Below are positions 24,401 to 35,801 of a stretch of DNA of 64,000 bases, one piece after another (position 1 is the stretch's first letter; every line of letters starts with the position of its first letter). Position numbers and translations under genes: made by a program. A model generated the notes under the pieces. It had not been told where the DNA came from. It saw only the letters and a program-made list of their open reading frames with translations, and did no database searches. This DNA comes from Campanula takesimana. Taxonomy: Eukaryota; Streptophyta; Magnoliopsida; Asterales; Campanulaceae. The stretch lies in assembly GCA_026119855.1 (NCBI GenBank), contig JAOWBW010000131.1, positions 806,001-870,000 of the forward strand, in the 5' to 3' direction.

Positions 24401-25248
24401 GATAACTGACCAGAAGATAATCTTTTCTGAGATTGCCTTTTGTACTGGGGGCGTTTTGTAATCAATGATTGTTTAGATCCCTTTGAGTCTGATGGTAATA
24501 GCTTGTGGTAAACACCAGGAACAATCAGGTTTGCTAGTGAGACACAAGATTGGGGCAAACATCATTTTTGTTCTATTCTCAGTGCTTGCTATATTAGGCT
24601 GAATATTGTGAAGGTGAGCATTGAAATTGTTGGGCATACCATCGAGCCCTTCACCCTTTTTGGTATTACTAGTGATACATTTTGACTGGATTGTGGGAGT
24701 CAGTGTGAACCTTATACAGGGTATTATTATTATCCACACGACCCTCCGAGAATCGTTAGGCATACATTGAGCATTAAATGGTACCCCTCCGTCCCTACAT
24801 GGGATTCTGAAAATGTTTACATTTTATACAATTAAATGACAGAGATGCATAAATATTGCTGTTTTCCACTTTTGAAACATTTAGTTTTGCAAGTATAAAA
24901 TGACTAGTGATAAAATTTAGTAAGAAAACATAATGGGACAAAGTTATTTACAAAAATGACATTCGCTTTGGGACAAAATTTTCTTGAAAATGGACATTCA
25001 TTTAGGGACGGAGGGAATATTTGTTATTTATCCCCTTGGCCATATACAATTGTTACTCCACATTACTTCTCTTTGCTTCTGGGAGGGAATGCTTATGATG
25101 TAACAATACTTAACACCTTGAGTTGTTGATTTTCCAGGATTCTGATAGCATATCTTCTGGTAATCAGGCAATGGCGCATCACGGGGCAGGCAGCAGCGGT
25201 GAGGATTGCAATCGAGTTCATAAAAGGCTCCGAATGGACCAAAGCTAG
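18424..25248 (+). CDS. BIM2: BIM-type bHLH transcription factor (BES1-interacting MYC-like)
   Basis: Predicted nuclear E-box-binding factor that in Arabidopsis partners BES1 in brassinosteroid responses. Exons: 18424-18514, 18603-18690, 20735-20804, 20904-20999, 23195-23598, 23983-24112, 25138-25248, totalling 990 nt (329 aa) with consistent phases. The basic region (residues 43-60) reads RSKHSETEQRRRSKINER; helix-loop-helix continues as FQILRDLIPENDQKRDKASF and VIQYIQFLQEKLQMYEG, then WSSEPTKLMPW, a BIM hallmark. The C-terminal block LLNSLANALGSSGVDLSQAS is also typical, and the protein ends HKRLRMDQS. Family and short length favour BIM2 over BIM1; orthology is inference. Intron 2 starts with GC instead of GT (18691). 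Introns are long: intron 2 about 2.0 kb and intron 4 about 2.2 kb. An acceptor at 18388 suggests a leader intron. Confidence 0.92.
19459..19641. mobile_element. Stowaway-like MITE in intron 2 of the bHLH gene
   Basis: CTCCCTTCGTTCCAAAATAA at the left pairs with TTATTATGGGACAACG at the right. TA flanks are not preserved, so the limits are approximate. Confidence 0.5.
21690..22230 (-). other. Possible captured gene fragment in intron 4 of the bHLH gene
   Basis: The minus strand is open from 21983 to 21693 (about 96 codons, mildly Gly/Pro-rich, with LGLHPGPATGSLVSGEVSG). It is preceded by leader-like sequence reading from about 22230. I do not recognise a family. It may be a fragment carried by a transposon or a chance frame. 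Confidence 0.25.
24784..25017. mobile_element. Stowaway-type MITE in intron 6 of the bHLH gene
   Basis: CCCTCCGTCCCTACATG at the left and TTTAGGGACGGAGGG at the right, with TA at 24782-24783 and 25018-25019. It ends about 120 bases before the last exon. Confidence 0.75.
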
Positions 25249-26080
25249 CGACAATATTATTTTCTTCCCTTATATCATTCAATATTTTTTTTTCTCTAAT
25301 CCCATTTGGTTCCTTATTTATAAACATTAATGGGTTATTGATTTTTGGTGAGGGTGAAAATGGGATTTCTTTTTTCTTTTTTCCAGTTGAGGCTACCCGG
25401 GCTACTCATCTGGAGTAACTGTACATGTCTATGCTCTGATGTTGTTGACAAACATCCATGTAGATGAGAAGCTGTTTAAGGTTTTTTCGTTGTTTTGGAT
25501 AGAAAGGCTTCCAGTCATACTTTGAGAAGCTGCTCGTGGATTATGATTTTAGTATTTCTTTGGTCGTTTAGCATCCGTTTCAATGAATGGCATTCTTTTG
25601 TAATGCACAAAATAACTCGGTTGTTTTGCGAAATCTCTATCCTTGTCATAGAGATAAGCTACATGCCTACATGCATGATACGTAAGGTAGAGGATTTTTG
25701 CTAGTAGCAGGTATGGCAACGGGTCGGGTTTGACACAAAAGAGTCATCAAGCACTCTGACAATGGCTTGGCAGGAAAACACTTGAGTGGGGGTGCCTGTG
25801 CCTGCTGGAGAGAGATTATTTTTTCCAGGTCCTTTTGAGGGGATATGATGTTTGTGTTAAAAGTAGCTTTCCTTGGATCACACTAACTCCTCTGTTCTAT
25901 CTACTCATTGTTTCCCCCTCTCTCTCCCCCACCCACCCGATTAATAAATACTGTACTTTTCATTAGTACTCCAATCCCATTACAAAAATTATTATATTAA
26001 ATGGAAATTTGATTATATATCTTTCTTTTTTAATTTATTTAATAGGACTCACTCAGTTGTTCACAAGAACAAACCAATTA
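25249..26080. other. 3' UTR and spacer after the bHLH gene
   Basis: The 3' UTR probably runs to about 25700. GGTATGGCAACGGGTCGGGTTT at 25711 resembles sequence in many plant repeats. No gene is seen. Confidence 0.35.
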
Positions 26081-26336
26081 TTCCCTCTGTCCCTAAATGA
26101 GTGTCCAAATTTCATTTTAAGGGACATTGAAAATCTCAACTTTTTGAACAATTTGGTAACAACGATTCATATATAATCTTATAATCTCCTTTCCAAACCT
26201 TTAGTTTTGCACGTATAAAGAAACCGGTGAAAAAAAATTCGAAAAAAAAAATTGAGGGAGAAAGTTATGTTAAAAAAAGACACTCATTTAGGGACAAAGA
26301 TTTCTTGAAAATGGACACTCATTTAGGGAGAGTGAG
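26081..26336. mobile_element. Stowaway-type MITE
   Basis: TTCCCTCTGTCCCTAAATGA at the left pairs with TCATTTAGGGAGAGTGAG at the right, with TA on both sides. An internal copy of the CATTTAGGGACAAAG arm precedes the true right end. Confidence 0.65.
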
Positions 26337-26649
26337 TATTATTTTCCGTCCAATTTCTCTCTTCTACTTTGCATTTTTTATTTACAACACATACTCGCTA
26401 TCAATATTGATTTTGTAGTATTTAATTATTTTTAATTCCTGCACATTCACATATTCAATCATTAATTATTAATTTTTATCACTCCATTTGTTTTAAAATA
26501 CATGTCGTTTTAAAATTCTTCACATATATTAAGAATTAAAATTAATACATATAAAAAGCTTTATGTGCCCCTAACATAATCCAATTTCCAAGAGATAGTT
26601 CATAATTAATGAATAAGGGTATAATACGGTCCGCCATTATTCTTTAATG

Positions 26650-26762
26650 GGAAGTGAGGGTCTCACATGTGAGACGGATCTCAACAAAAGAGGAAATGAG
26701 CTTGCCCCACCCCGCCCATAGGAGGGGAAACCATTTACTCGACTCATCTCACACAAATTTTT
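26650..26762. repeat. Dispersed repeat, copy 2 (GTGAGAC-type inverted ends)
   Basis: Homologous in order and core sequence to 7866-7998. It has CACATGTGAGACGGATCTC at the left and CTCATCTCACACAA at the right. Confidence 0.5.
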
Positions 26763-27657
26763 GTAATTCTTTAAAAGGTGGATTATTTTGCACCAAAATT
26801 TCCACACAATGTAAACTCAAAATTCACGAGATTTTCTAATCCATAAAACTCGACCTTTCGGCATACCCAAAAGTAGCGTATAGTACTTTTTAGTTTAGCT
26901 GGTTAAGTGTTAATCATCGTCATTTCAGTAGGTTGATCAGGTTTAAGACATTAATTTAATCACAAACAGCAACATAAAGACATCCTAAATGATGGAAAGG
27001 GATTAGTTCTAATGTGGGTTCCTAACTACTAAAGAATGACAGGATAACCTTAATATTCTACCATCCAAACCTGACAACCTGGATTTAGCCAAAAAAAACA
27101 AGCTGCAGATTGCTAATGACAACAATAATTGACACAACTAAACTAATGAAAAGAGAATAAAAGGTTCCTAACTTCTTGGAATGACTCGGGCAATAATATG
27201 ATTCTGACAAATCATTTTCCAGACCAAATTACCTTTTATACAATGCAATCCCGAGATGTACCCAGCGCAAAAAAATCTTATTTTCTGACAATTTTCTTTC
27301 GGATATAAATATTATTAATACTGGTAACACCATCAAGAATTAAAACTGTGGAGCACTAACAATCTAAGAGAACCCCACTTATACCAAGAATTACTGTTTC
27401 CATGGGCACATCAGATTTACTACTATGACCCTGCAATGAGAGGGTTCGTTCATAGCTTTCCTATACATCATCTGACTTATCCAGAAATGTCAAAAATCAA
27501 GTGACTTGCATTAAGAGGCTCTGAGGCGACGCACCTCTGAATGCTTTCCTTGCCCATTTTAAGAGATGCAACGCGTCTAGTTGTGAATATGCATGCATAC
27601 ACGAGCAATGTATGGTGAAACACTGGCCGTCTGACTAGGAGAGAGAATTGGGATGGA
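26763..27657. other. 3' flank of the O-fucosyltransferase gene
   Basis: No coding sequence is supported. The part nearest 27657 should hold the 3' UTR of the minus-strand gene. Confidence 0.35.
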
Positions 27658-29075
27658 TCATGAGCTGCTCCTCATTTGTAAATATGATGTCTGAAGCTGC
27701 AAGCATTCGTAGGGATTGGCATAGAAATAGTCTTCTTCCTTTGGTCTATCTGCAATCACTACTCGTTCTTTAGGGCTTCCCATACGATCTGCTGCATGAG
27801 CTTCCTTGACCATTGATGAAAAATCTTCCCAGCTCAATGATCCTTCGTTGTATTGATCTATCAAATCAACTAGGAGCTTTCTGTCCAACGTAATTGTCTT
27901 CTTGAAACCTAAGAATCTGGTACATTTTTCACATCGCATAACAGCATTAGAAAGAAGTATTATTATTTTCCACTTTTTTTTGTTGGTTCTATACTTTACT
28001 CCCTCCATCCCAAATTAATAGTCATGTTTGACTTTTCAAACATTTTTAGGTTACATTATAAGTTTTGAAGCCTTAATTTTGAAAATGGGACTAACTTTCT
28101 GACACAAACAAATAGCGAAAATGAGACAATCATTTTGGGACAGAGGGGGTATAATTTATTAACTCAAAGTCACAAACTGTAAATTGGGATTTAAGATACC
28201 TCCGATGACCCTCAACAACTTTAGCCATATTCCCATCATAAGTAGGAACAAATATATCACTCTCCAAGGAGACGAGATAATCCAATGCTGCCATTTGGGA
28301 TGAGTGGTTCTGAAAGAACCCTAAATCAGAAGGATCAAGGAGTTTCTCCTTTCTGACCTGAACAAAACATCAAAACCAAACAGTCAAACACATAAGCAAG
28401 AAAATAAATCAAACTACACTCCACCGTTGAACTACTGACCAAATTAGGAAATGCTGCAGCCAAACTCGCCATTCTTCTTTTGCCACCATATATTTCTCCA
28501 GCAGCAATATATATTTGAACATTATGATCAATACCCAATGCACGTAAAACAAGAGCAGTTTCTTCGGGTGTCATAGGGCATAAACCTTCTTTCCTTTTGA
28601 GATCAGAGTCTATTTCTTTTTCCTTCCACCAAGGGTAAGCATATCTGTATTTTAACAAGTTACAAAAAAGTCAATTTCACGGATGCAAATAGAATAAATT
28701 AAGGAATAAAGATTTTGTCCGTGAACAAAGATAAAATTACCTCATTCTTGTCAGTTCTTTTACCTCTTCCTCATTGCAGCCACGATTGCAGCCAGAGAAA
28801 GCCAGCATATCCATTTCATATCTTAGATGAAGGACCAAAAAAGGACCGTTTTGTCTAAGAATACTGATAACCTTTCTACCCAACTCCTCTATTTGGGATG
28901 TAAACCTCAGAGCACTAAAATTTACTCTACAGCGCAACTTCTGAATCTCTAGAGGCAGTCCATTATTAGCAAGTCGAGCATCAGTTCTATTCAAATGTAC
29001 AACTTTGTACTTCCTGACTAGAGGAAGAATCTGTTCAAAAACACATCATGATTAGCAGCACAATTGAGCAATCCA

Positions 29076-29107
<32 letters not shown>

Positions 29108-30405
29108 GTAGTATAATAAAGGTAAAGGAATAAATAAATACTAACCTGGTTATGATAATAGGAAATGTCGGACCAACTAACAGGGGGCAATGAGCGTAAC
29201 CTTCCAAGTTCAACTCTTCTCTTAAGCCTAGGAGGAAGCTCTTTCAATATTCGAACCTCATCCCTCAAGGATTTAATGAAATGATCAACATCAAATATGT
29301 CCTTAAATTCACTGGCAGACAAAAAACAACAACGATGTTTCTCATAGTCTGAAAGCAGTAATTAACAATTAAATGCACTTGAGATTAGCTACAAAGTAGC
29401 TAAACTACCTTGGATCAGCCCAAAAAGAAGTTTTGTCCAGTTCCGGGACAATTAGAGTGACATTCAAATATCTGGCAATAGCAACCATGTCGCAAATCTG
29501 CATATCAAATGAAAGCGTGAATGAGAGAAAACATCAAATTGATGCACTATCACAGAAGAGGTGTTGAAAGTCAAAACAAGCTCTCACAGCTCCTCGCATT
29601 TGATTAAGTCCTCCATTGCAAGAAACCATAAGATATCCATTGTTCTTGTAAACCCCTGCAACCATCAGCCACTCAAATTCAAAATTGACCCAAAGGACTA
29701 GAAACGGAAATAGAATACCAGCAGAAACTCAAGCGTAATACAACCCAAATTTAGAATTAAAAAACCCCAGATACCTTTTTTTACATATAAGAAAAAAACC
29801 ACAGATACATAAACACATAATTTATTCAAAATCAACAAACAAAACGAAATTATGCAAGCATACAAGAAAATCATAAGTAAGCTTAGCATCAATAATCTAG
29901 CAGCCAATAAAAACAGGGATGTCATGGTTTTATCTCAAGATTACAAAATAGGAATCAAGAAGCGGCAAATCAAAATTCTATGAGTACTGCAAAACATGAA
30001 ATCAAACAAAAACACAACATCATGAATGCATAATGTAGCTTAAGATCCCTAAACCAAATGAAAGGAGGCAGGATTGAACTTACTCTTTGGAGGAGCATAA
30101 ACAGCAGGTTCAAGAAAAGGCAAATTGTAAGCTTGAGAAACAGATTCAGGCGAATTGAAACAAGAAGGCCAGCTCTTCAACAACCTAGGACCCCAAATCT
30201 CACCCATTGTCAACATCCTAACAACACAAGTCCAAAGCAACAACGTTGTTATTCCTCTGATTACCCACAATATCATCCGTCCCCTACACAAAACCATCAA
30301 TTTCAATAAATTTTCTGCTTCCTTTTCTTCTTCCTCCCCTTTTCTTTCTTCACCAAGAAACTTCAAACCCATTTCCCATTCCCCTTCATCATCTGTTCCA
30401 CACAT
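27658..30405 (-). CDS. Plant O-fucosyltransferase family protein (GT106-type)
   Basis: Predicted type II membrane glycosyltransferase of the Golgi, of the plant family formerly called DUF246. The donor would be GDP-fucose or a related nucleotide sugar; the acceptor is unknown. Exons: 30405-30084, 29655-29588, 29497-29409, 29311-29146, 29030-28741, 28644-28440, 28357-28200, 27916-27658, totalling 1557 nt (518 aa) with all phases consistent. A charged N-terminus precedes a signal anchor at about 44-66 (MILWVIRGITTLLLWTCVV). Family motifs follow: CNGGLNQMR, HLRYEMDML (H283; usual HLRFE, with the basic donor-site Arg), YIAAGEIYGG and TYDGNMAKVVEGHRR. Full length and apparently functional. The first ATG in frame after an upstream stop is used; an upstream GTG is not credible. 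Intron 7 holds a MITE and intron 4 a CA/TA microsatellite. Confidence 0.92.
27999..28149. mobile_element. Stowaway-type MITE in intron 7 of the O-fucosyltransferase gene
   Basis: CTCCCTCCATCCCAAATTAA at the left, ATTTTGGGACAGAGGGGG at the right, TA on each side (27997-27998 and 28150-28151). Confidence 0.75.
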
Positions 30406-31380
30406 TGTTGTAACACCCACACACCATCACTCTCTTTTCACAATCTTGATGATGCCCCAAATCAAAATCTCGGAAAACAAAACCCAATTGGAGCAGTGAT
30501 TTGATAATGCAGGCTAAAAAGGAACTGATCCAAGTGTTAAAAAAAAAACAGCCTATCTCTACGGAAATCAAGACGAATCTAAAAAAGAAAATAAATTGCC
30601 TCGAAACCCACAAAGATTTTTTTAGTAAAAATGGGTCATTTAATACTACAAGTTACTACTAATACTCCTACTAGTTTTTCTTTTGGATGAAAACGGTTGA
30701 CGGAGGAATCAATTTGAGAGAAACAGCCAACCTAACACAAAATGCCGCTTTTATTGTCAATGAATTTATACATATAACAGCTTCAAAATCTTGCATTGAT
30801 AGATGGAATGAATAAAGAGCTCATGGGTAGGAGGGGACCCTTTATTAGAAATGGTGGGTGAGTGAGTTTTCCGACCAGATTCCGGCGATTGTTACCGGAG
30901 AAAGGAGGGAGGGAGTAGATGTTGAGGATGGAAGATGGTTTTGGTATGGGGAGGTTGAAATAGAGTTGACAACCGAATTGAGACGGTAATTACGGCGTCG
31001 GTGTTGTGGGTGGGTGTTTTTACCGCGCGTGTGTGTGTGTGGAGTTGTTTCTAAAGGTTCGCTAATGGATTACGCTTTGCACCTAATTTTACTTCTCATT
31101 CTTATCCGGTTCGTGATTATTTCCACCCACCCTCCCTTTTTTTTTTTTTTTTAAGAATTAAAAAAAATGTGATATGTTATGAGCGTAGATAGTTTGGTAA
31201 GAAAGAGAAAGTGGGATAGGGAATATTTAGTGTGTAAATGTTGTGAGTATGACATATAGGGTTCACAAATAAAAAAAATCATGTTTAAGTTTTGAAATTT
31301 AAAATGAAACACTCAAAATGCAAATTTTGAAGTTTAAAATGAGACGAAAGTCAATTTTCTTTTAATAAGACTAATGCTAT
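30406..31380 (-). promoter_or_regulatory. Leader and promoter region of the O-fucosyltransferase gene
   Basis: Intergenic DNA containing the minus-strand 5' UTR and promoter. It has CT/GA-rich tracts, a GT microsatellite at 31028-31042 and a long T run at 31139-31153. No single TATA box stands out. Confidence 0.35.
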
Positions 31381-32500
31381 AGGTATACGTTCATAAGTAA
31401 ATAAAACGTACTTCTGGGGTTAAAATTTTGTAATCAATTTTTTTCCAAGGTAAGCATAGTACTTAAAGTTTGATGACAAATTCTTATATGCGGCAAGGGC
31501 CGCTCCATGCGGCGGTGCGGCGGGCCAACCCGTGGGGTCAAACCCGCCCGACCTGGCCCAAATGACCCGACCGACCCACATATCCTCCAGTCCCATTACG
31601 ACACGTGGCGCGCTGTGAGCCACTCACTGGTTCACCCAGCCGCGCGCTGCCACGTGTCACCTTTAAAAAAAAAACCCCATTAACTTTAAAATGCTATATC
31701 TTGAGATTTATAACTCAGATTTTTTTTAAAAAAATACCGTTGTGTTCGTCTCGAGGAGACGAAAAAATCTACATAGGTCATGATATGGTTTGATTTTTTT
31801 TTTTTTTTAAAAACATTTTTTTACACACAAAAAGTTTGAGTTGTTTTGTCAGCTGAGATGTAACACTTTGTTCTAATAAAAGTAACAGTTTCATATTGAA
31901 AAAGTAACACTTTTACAATCAAATGTAACATGAGTTTTACAAAAAAAATGGATTTGCATTTCAATTGTTACTTTCTCAATAAAAAATTGTTACATTTCAT
32001 ATATAATGTTACATTTAAGAATATAAACTGTTACAATTGAGAAAAAAAATGTTACATTCATTTTTTATAAAATGTAACATTAGTTTAGTTGTCAATCCTA
32101 TGTTAATTTTCGGAGAAAAAAAGTGTTACATTTGAAAAAATGAGTGTTACATCCCTTTATAAAATGTGTTACATTAGTTTAGTTGCCAATCTTTATGTTA
32201 TCTTTATCTATTGCAGCAAAATTGTGGTACATTTTTTTTTAAAAAAAGTGTTACATTTGAATAAAAAAAATGTTACATTTCGTTATAATAAGTGTTACTT
32301 ATGTTGGAGGAAAAAAAGTTGGGGTTGCAAAAAAAAAACCGACTCGGCTCGGCGCCGTCGCACGCGGTACAACCGTTGTACAGGAGACGGGCTCAAGTTT
32401 GATATGGATGGACAATAGGACATCAGTGCAATTCAGCTGCATAAAAAATTTAAATTAATTTTAAATAAATTGAACTTCCCTTAATTTTGTGAAATTAAAA
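31381..32500. repeat. Repeat-like stretch rich in GTTACATTT words
   Basis: GC-rich ends (about 31490-31660 and 32340-32400) enclose an interior with many copies of GTTACATT and its complement. Such words also occur inside the element at 32992-33820, so this is probably a related Mutator-like non-autonomous element. I could not fix termini or a target duplication. Confidence 0.4.
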
Positions 32501-32502
32501 TA

Positions 32503-32679
32503 CTCCTTTTGTCTTGAAATGATCTTTCTATTTGTTACTTTTAAATGTTTCAATTTTTTTTTTCATATTTACAATTTAAGTTTAAAGCGCATAAACAAAG
32601 CATGACTAGTGTAACAAATGTTCATATTCTTAAAAAAATTGAATAATCATATATAAAAATTATTTTAAAACGGATGGAG
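32503..32679. mobile_element. Stowaway-like MITE
   Basis: CTCCTTTTGTCTTGAAATGA at the left, TTTTAAAACGGATGGAG at the right, TA at 32501-32502 and 32680-32681. Confidence 0.65.
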
Positions 32680-32991
32680 TATTATATTAAGTGTATTACT
32701 ATTTTCAAATCTTAACCCTTCAAAATAATATTAGCGACAAATGTGCAAAATGCCCTGCAGTCCCACAATGTCTCTGGTTACTACTCTATTCTTTGTAGAT
32801 GAGTGTTTGGGCTTGTCAACTAAATTGAAGTATTTGAATTTTAATATTTTTATTAGCATACATATATATATATATATATATTATTCTTTGAATCGGGGTA
32901 ACTCTCTTTACTCACGACTAAAATCAGATTAAAAAAAAAAGGGTCATAAGTAATTTTATATGTCTGAAATTTTAAGTTTGGTTTTCAAGAA

Positions 32992-33820
32992 GACAAAAAC
33001 TTGTGTGAGAACACTCCAACCCGTCTCATGGGTGAGACGGGTCATTTTTTTGACCCATTACCCGACCCACAACCCTGCTCCAGGACCCATGGGGGGACCC
33101 TGTCACGTGGCAGCCCCTCATTGGCCCAAAAAAAAAAAATATTTTTTTTTTTTTTTTTTTTGCTTTTTTTTAAATTTTTATATTTTTTTTTTTGGTTTTT
33201 TTTCGGTTTGTGAAAAGTAATAGTTACCATCTCTTAAAGTAATAGTTACCATCTCTTAAAGTAATAGTGTTATTCCTATGTTTTCTTCGTTTGCCAAAAG
33301 TAATACTTATTATAACTAAAATGTAACAAACGTGTTATTTATATGTAATAGTATTTGTAAATAATTGTAATACATATGTATAGATATCTATTTGTTTTCA
33401 AACAATAAGTTACAATGGGGTCAAATTTATCATGATACATGTAAAAGTATTACATTATCTATAGAAATCTGTTACAATTTCGTCAATCAAAGTGTTACAT
33501 TTACTTGTATAAACTTACTATTACATTCATATACATAAGTTATTACTTTTCAAATGGGTAAAAACGAGCTTTTGTTTTTTTAAAACAAGTATTACGTTTA
33601 CTTATGAACAATGTTACTTTAAGAGATGGTAACTATTATTTTTTGCTAAACCACTGAAAAGCCGGAAAAAAAATATAAAAACTCAAAAAAAACCAATTTT
33701 TTTTTTTTTTTTTTTTCCGGCCAATGGTGGGTTGCCACGTGGCGGGTTCGGCCCATGGGTCATGGGGCGACCCGTCTCATGCATGAGACGGATCCCCTTG
33801 TTCTCATGGGAGACCACCTC
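32992..33820. mobile_element. Mutator-like foldback element
   Basis: An 829-bp element with a perfect 9-bp duplication TTTCAAGAA (32983-32991 and 33821-33829). The arms contain TGAGAAC, CCGTCTCATG(G/C)(G/A)TGAGACGG and, further in, TAGTTACCATCTCTTAAAGT, which reappears inverted near 33620. No transposase is encoded. Duplication length and long arms fit a Mutator-derived MITE. Confidence 0.7.
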
Positions 33821-33829
33821 TTTCAAGAA

Positions 33830-34619
33830 AACCACTAATCGTAGTCGTGTATGTTCTTATTTTGATAGGCATTACATTTTCAAGATAATATTTTAGAGTA
33901 GCCATCTGTAATATATAACGGAAAAAATATTATTTTGTAAATAGTCTATTACGATGTTTTCATTCTTGTTTCTTAATTTTCGAGACTATCCATACTAGTT
34001 TTTAAATTTCCAATACAACAGTGTCATTGATAAAAGGTAAACCAACTTTAGCACATGAAATGCTCTGCTAATTTTTTCCCTTCTATAACGGAAAAAATAT
34101 TATTTTGTGAAGTTTCATCTTCTGTTCTGGTAGTTAGTGGGCGAACATTTGCTTTTCCATGCGGATAGTCGGAGGTTGTTAAAATTTGAGAATTAGCAGT
34201 ATTGCTTTATTCATCCTAAATCAAATGTTTATTTTGTTAAAAAAATAAAAATAAAATAAATTAATAACTTTGTTCATAACTACTACTTTTTTGCTAATTT
34301 TCACTATTGGGTATAATTTATAAAGTTAAGCTGCTGGTAAGAATATATACTATTATGTACTTTTGTCATTAAATTTTATAAAAAACACGAGTATACATTT
34401 TCAAAATATTTCTTAAACAAAAATAGGTATTATTCAGACAAAAGGATTAAATTTCTTGAAATCATGTTTTTCTTATTTATTTATATTCAAATTAGACCAT
34501 CATTATTACTGTTTCAGAAAAAAAAAAATATGTGATAGTTTTTCTTAAGGTGTCAAGTAATAGTAATTTACTTTGAGTGAACTGGGATATGGATTTGCTC
34601 TAGCAACTCTCTATTCGAC
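33830..34619. other. AT-rich spacer between elements
   Basis: No gene is seen. TATAACGGAAAAAATATTATT occurs twice (about 33914 and 34084), a short local duplication. Confidence 0.35.
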
Positions 34620-34818
34620 CATGGCGGAGGCACAAGTGGGCAAGCATGGGGCAATGCACACCCCCTCCCCCCCCCCCCCGGGGCTTTTCATTTTTTTTTT
34701 TATTTTTTTTTGCAAATAATGGCAGTTAACTATATATGTATATGTGTGTTAAAAAATAAAGTATATACATATACACACTGTACATACAAATATATTCCCT
34801 CCGTCCCACTAAAATTTA

Positions 34819-35035
34819 CTCCTTCCGTCCCCTACTTTTTGCTACCAAATGGGAATGCATGAGGATTAATAAAATATGTTGGAAAAGTGATTGTTGTAAG
34901 TGGATGGAGAGAGAAAACAAATTAGTGGATAGTCGTGTGAGTGAGTAAGAGAGAGAAGATAGAACATTTTAGGTAAGTAGCAATAAGTATGAGACAAAAG
35001 GAAAATAAGTAGGGATAAGTATGAGACGGAGGGAG
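34819..35035. mobile_element. Stowaway-type MITE nested in the hAT-like element
   Basis: CTCCTTCCGTCCCCTACTT at the left, AAGTATGAGACGGAGGGAG at the right, with TA flanks. A further CCCTCCGTCCCAC sequence just to the left (about 34797) is an unpaired MITE end. Confidence 0.75.
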
Positions 35036-35147
35036 TATACTTTTATTTTTAATACGGAATTGTGTAAGAAAAGTGAGGTAGGTGAGTAAAAATAAGATCG
35101 ATGTTAAACAACTATATATGTTAAATCTTTGGATACTTTGTGTTATA

Positions 35148-35288
35148 GTCCATTTGTCTCAAAATAATTTCAACATTTGACTATTCAATTTGTTTATGCA
35201 CTTTTAAGTCTAAAACCGTAAAAATGAGAAGGATTTTTTGGGACGATGAAAAATGGAAAATAAAAATATCATTTTGGGGCAAAGGGAG
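35148..35288. mobile_element. Stowaway-type MITE nested in the hAT-like element
   Basis: GTCCATTTGTCTCAAAATAA pairs with ATCATTTTGGGGCAAAGGGAG; TA flanks both ends. Confidence 0.6.
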
Positions 35289-35801
35289 TATATGTGTCGA
35301 ATCGTAGATGCCTTATTGTCACCATTAAAGTTAGTACTTAACTATATGTTTATGCCTAAAATTGTATTGTACAGTATATAGAAACACCGAAAAGAAATCC
35401 AAAAGAAAAAAAAAAACGGGGGCGCTGCCCCCGAACCCCCATTCATCATTCCTTGGCTCCAACATATTTTGCCCCCTTCCTTCAATTTCTGGCTCCGCCA
35501 CTGTATTCGACCACATTGTTTGCTCGTTTTGAGTGGTAGAGGTCGATAAGGAAAGTTGTGTGAGTCCCATAAATCACAAAAACATCTCGTCCGTCGAACA
35601 CAAAAATAAGATGAGGTGACGAAATCGGAGCCATAAATAGGAGTTCGCTAGAGCAAACCAAATCCGGTTAAAGTGTACTCATTTTGTCACATGTTAAAAT
35701 GTAAAAATTGTTATTTTATGTGTTTGCTTAAAATTGCAAGATTAAAATAGAAATTTTATATTAATTTTTATTTAATTGGATTAAAATAGAATGTTTATAA
35801 T

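Larger units (their letters stand above)
34620..35503. mobile_element. hAT-like element with two nested MITEs
   Basis: Flanked by an 8-bp duplication TATTCGAC (34612-34619 and 35504-35511). Termini CATGGCGGAGG and CTCCGCCACTG pair with one gap. Two Stowaway-type MITEs lie inside. No transposase is visible; GC-rich subterminal tracts are present near 34660-34690 and 35410-35450. Confidence 0.65.

Noticed and set aside
33001..33230. Phe/Lys-rich frames on both strands
   Set aside because: They are translations of poly(T)/poly(A) runs within the Mutator-like element.
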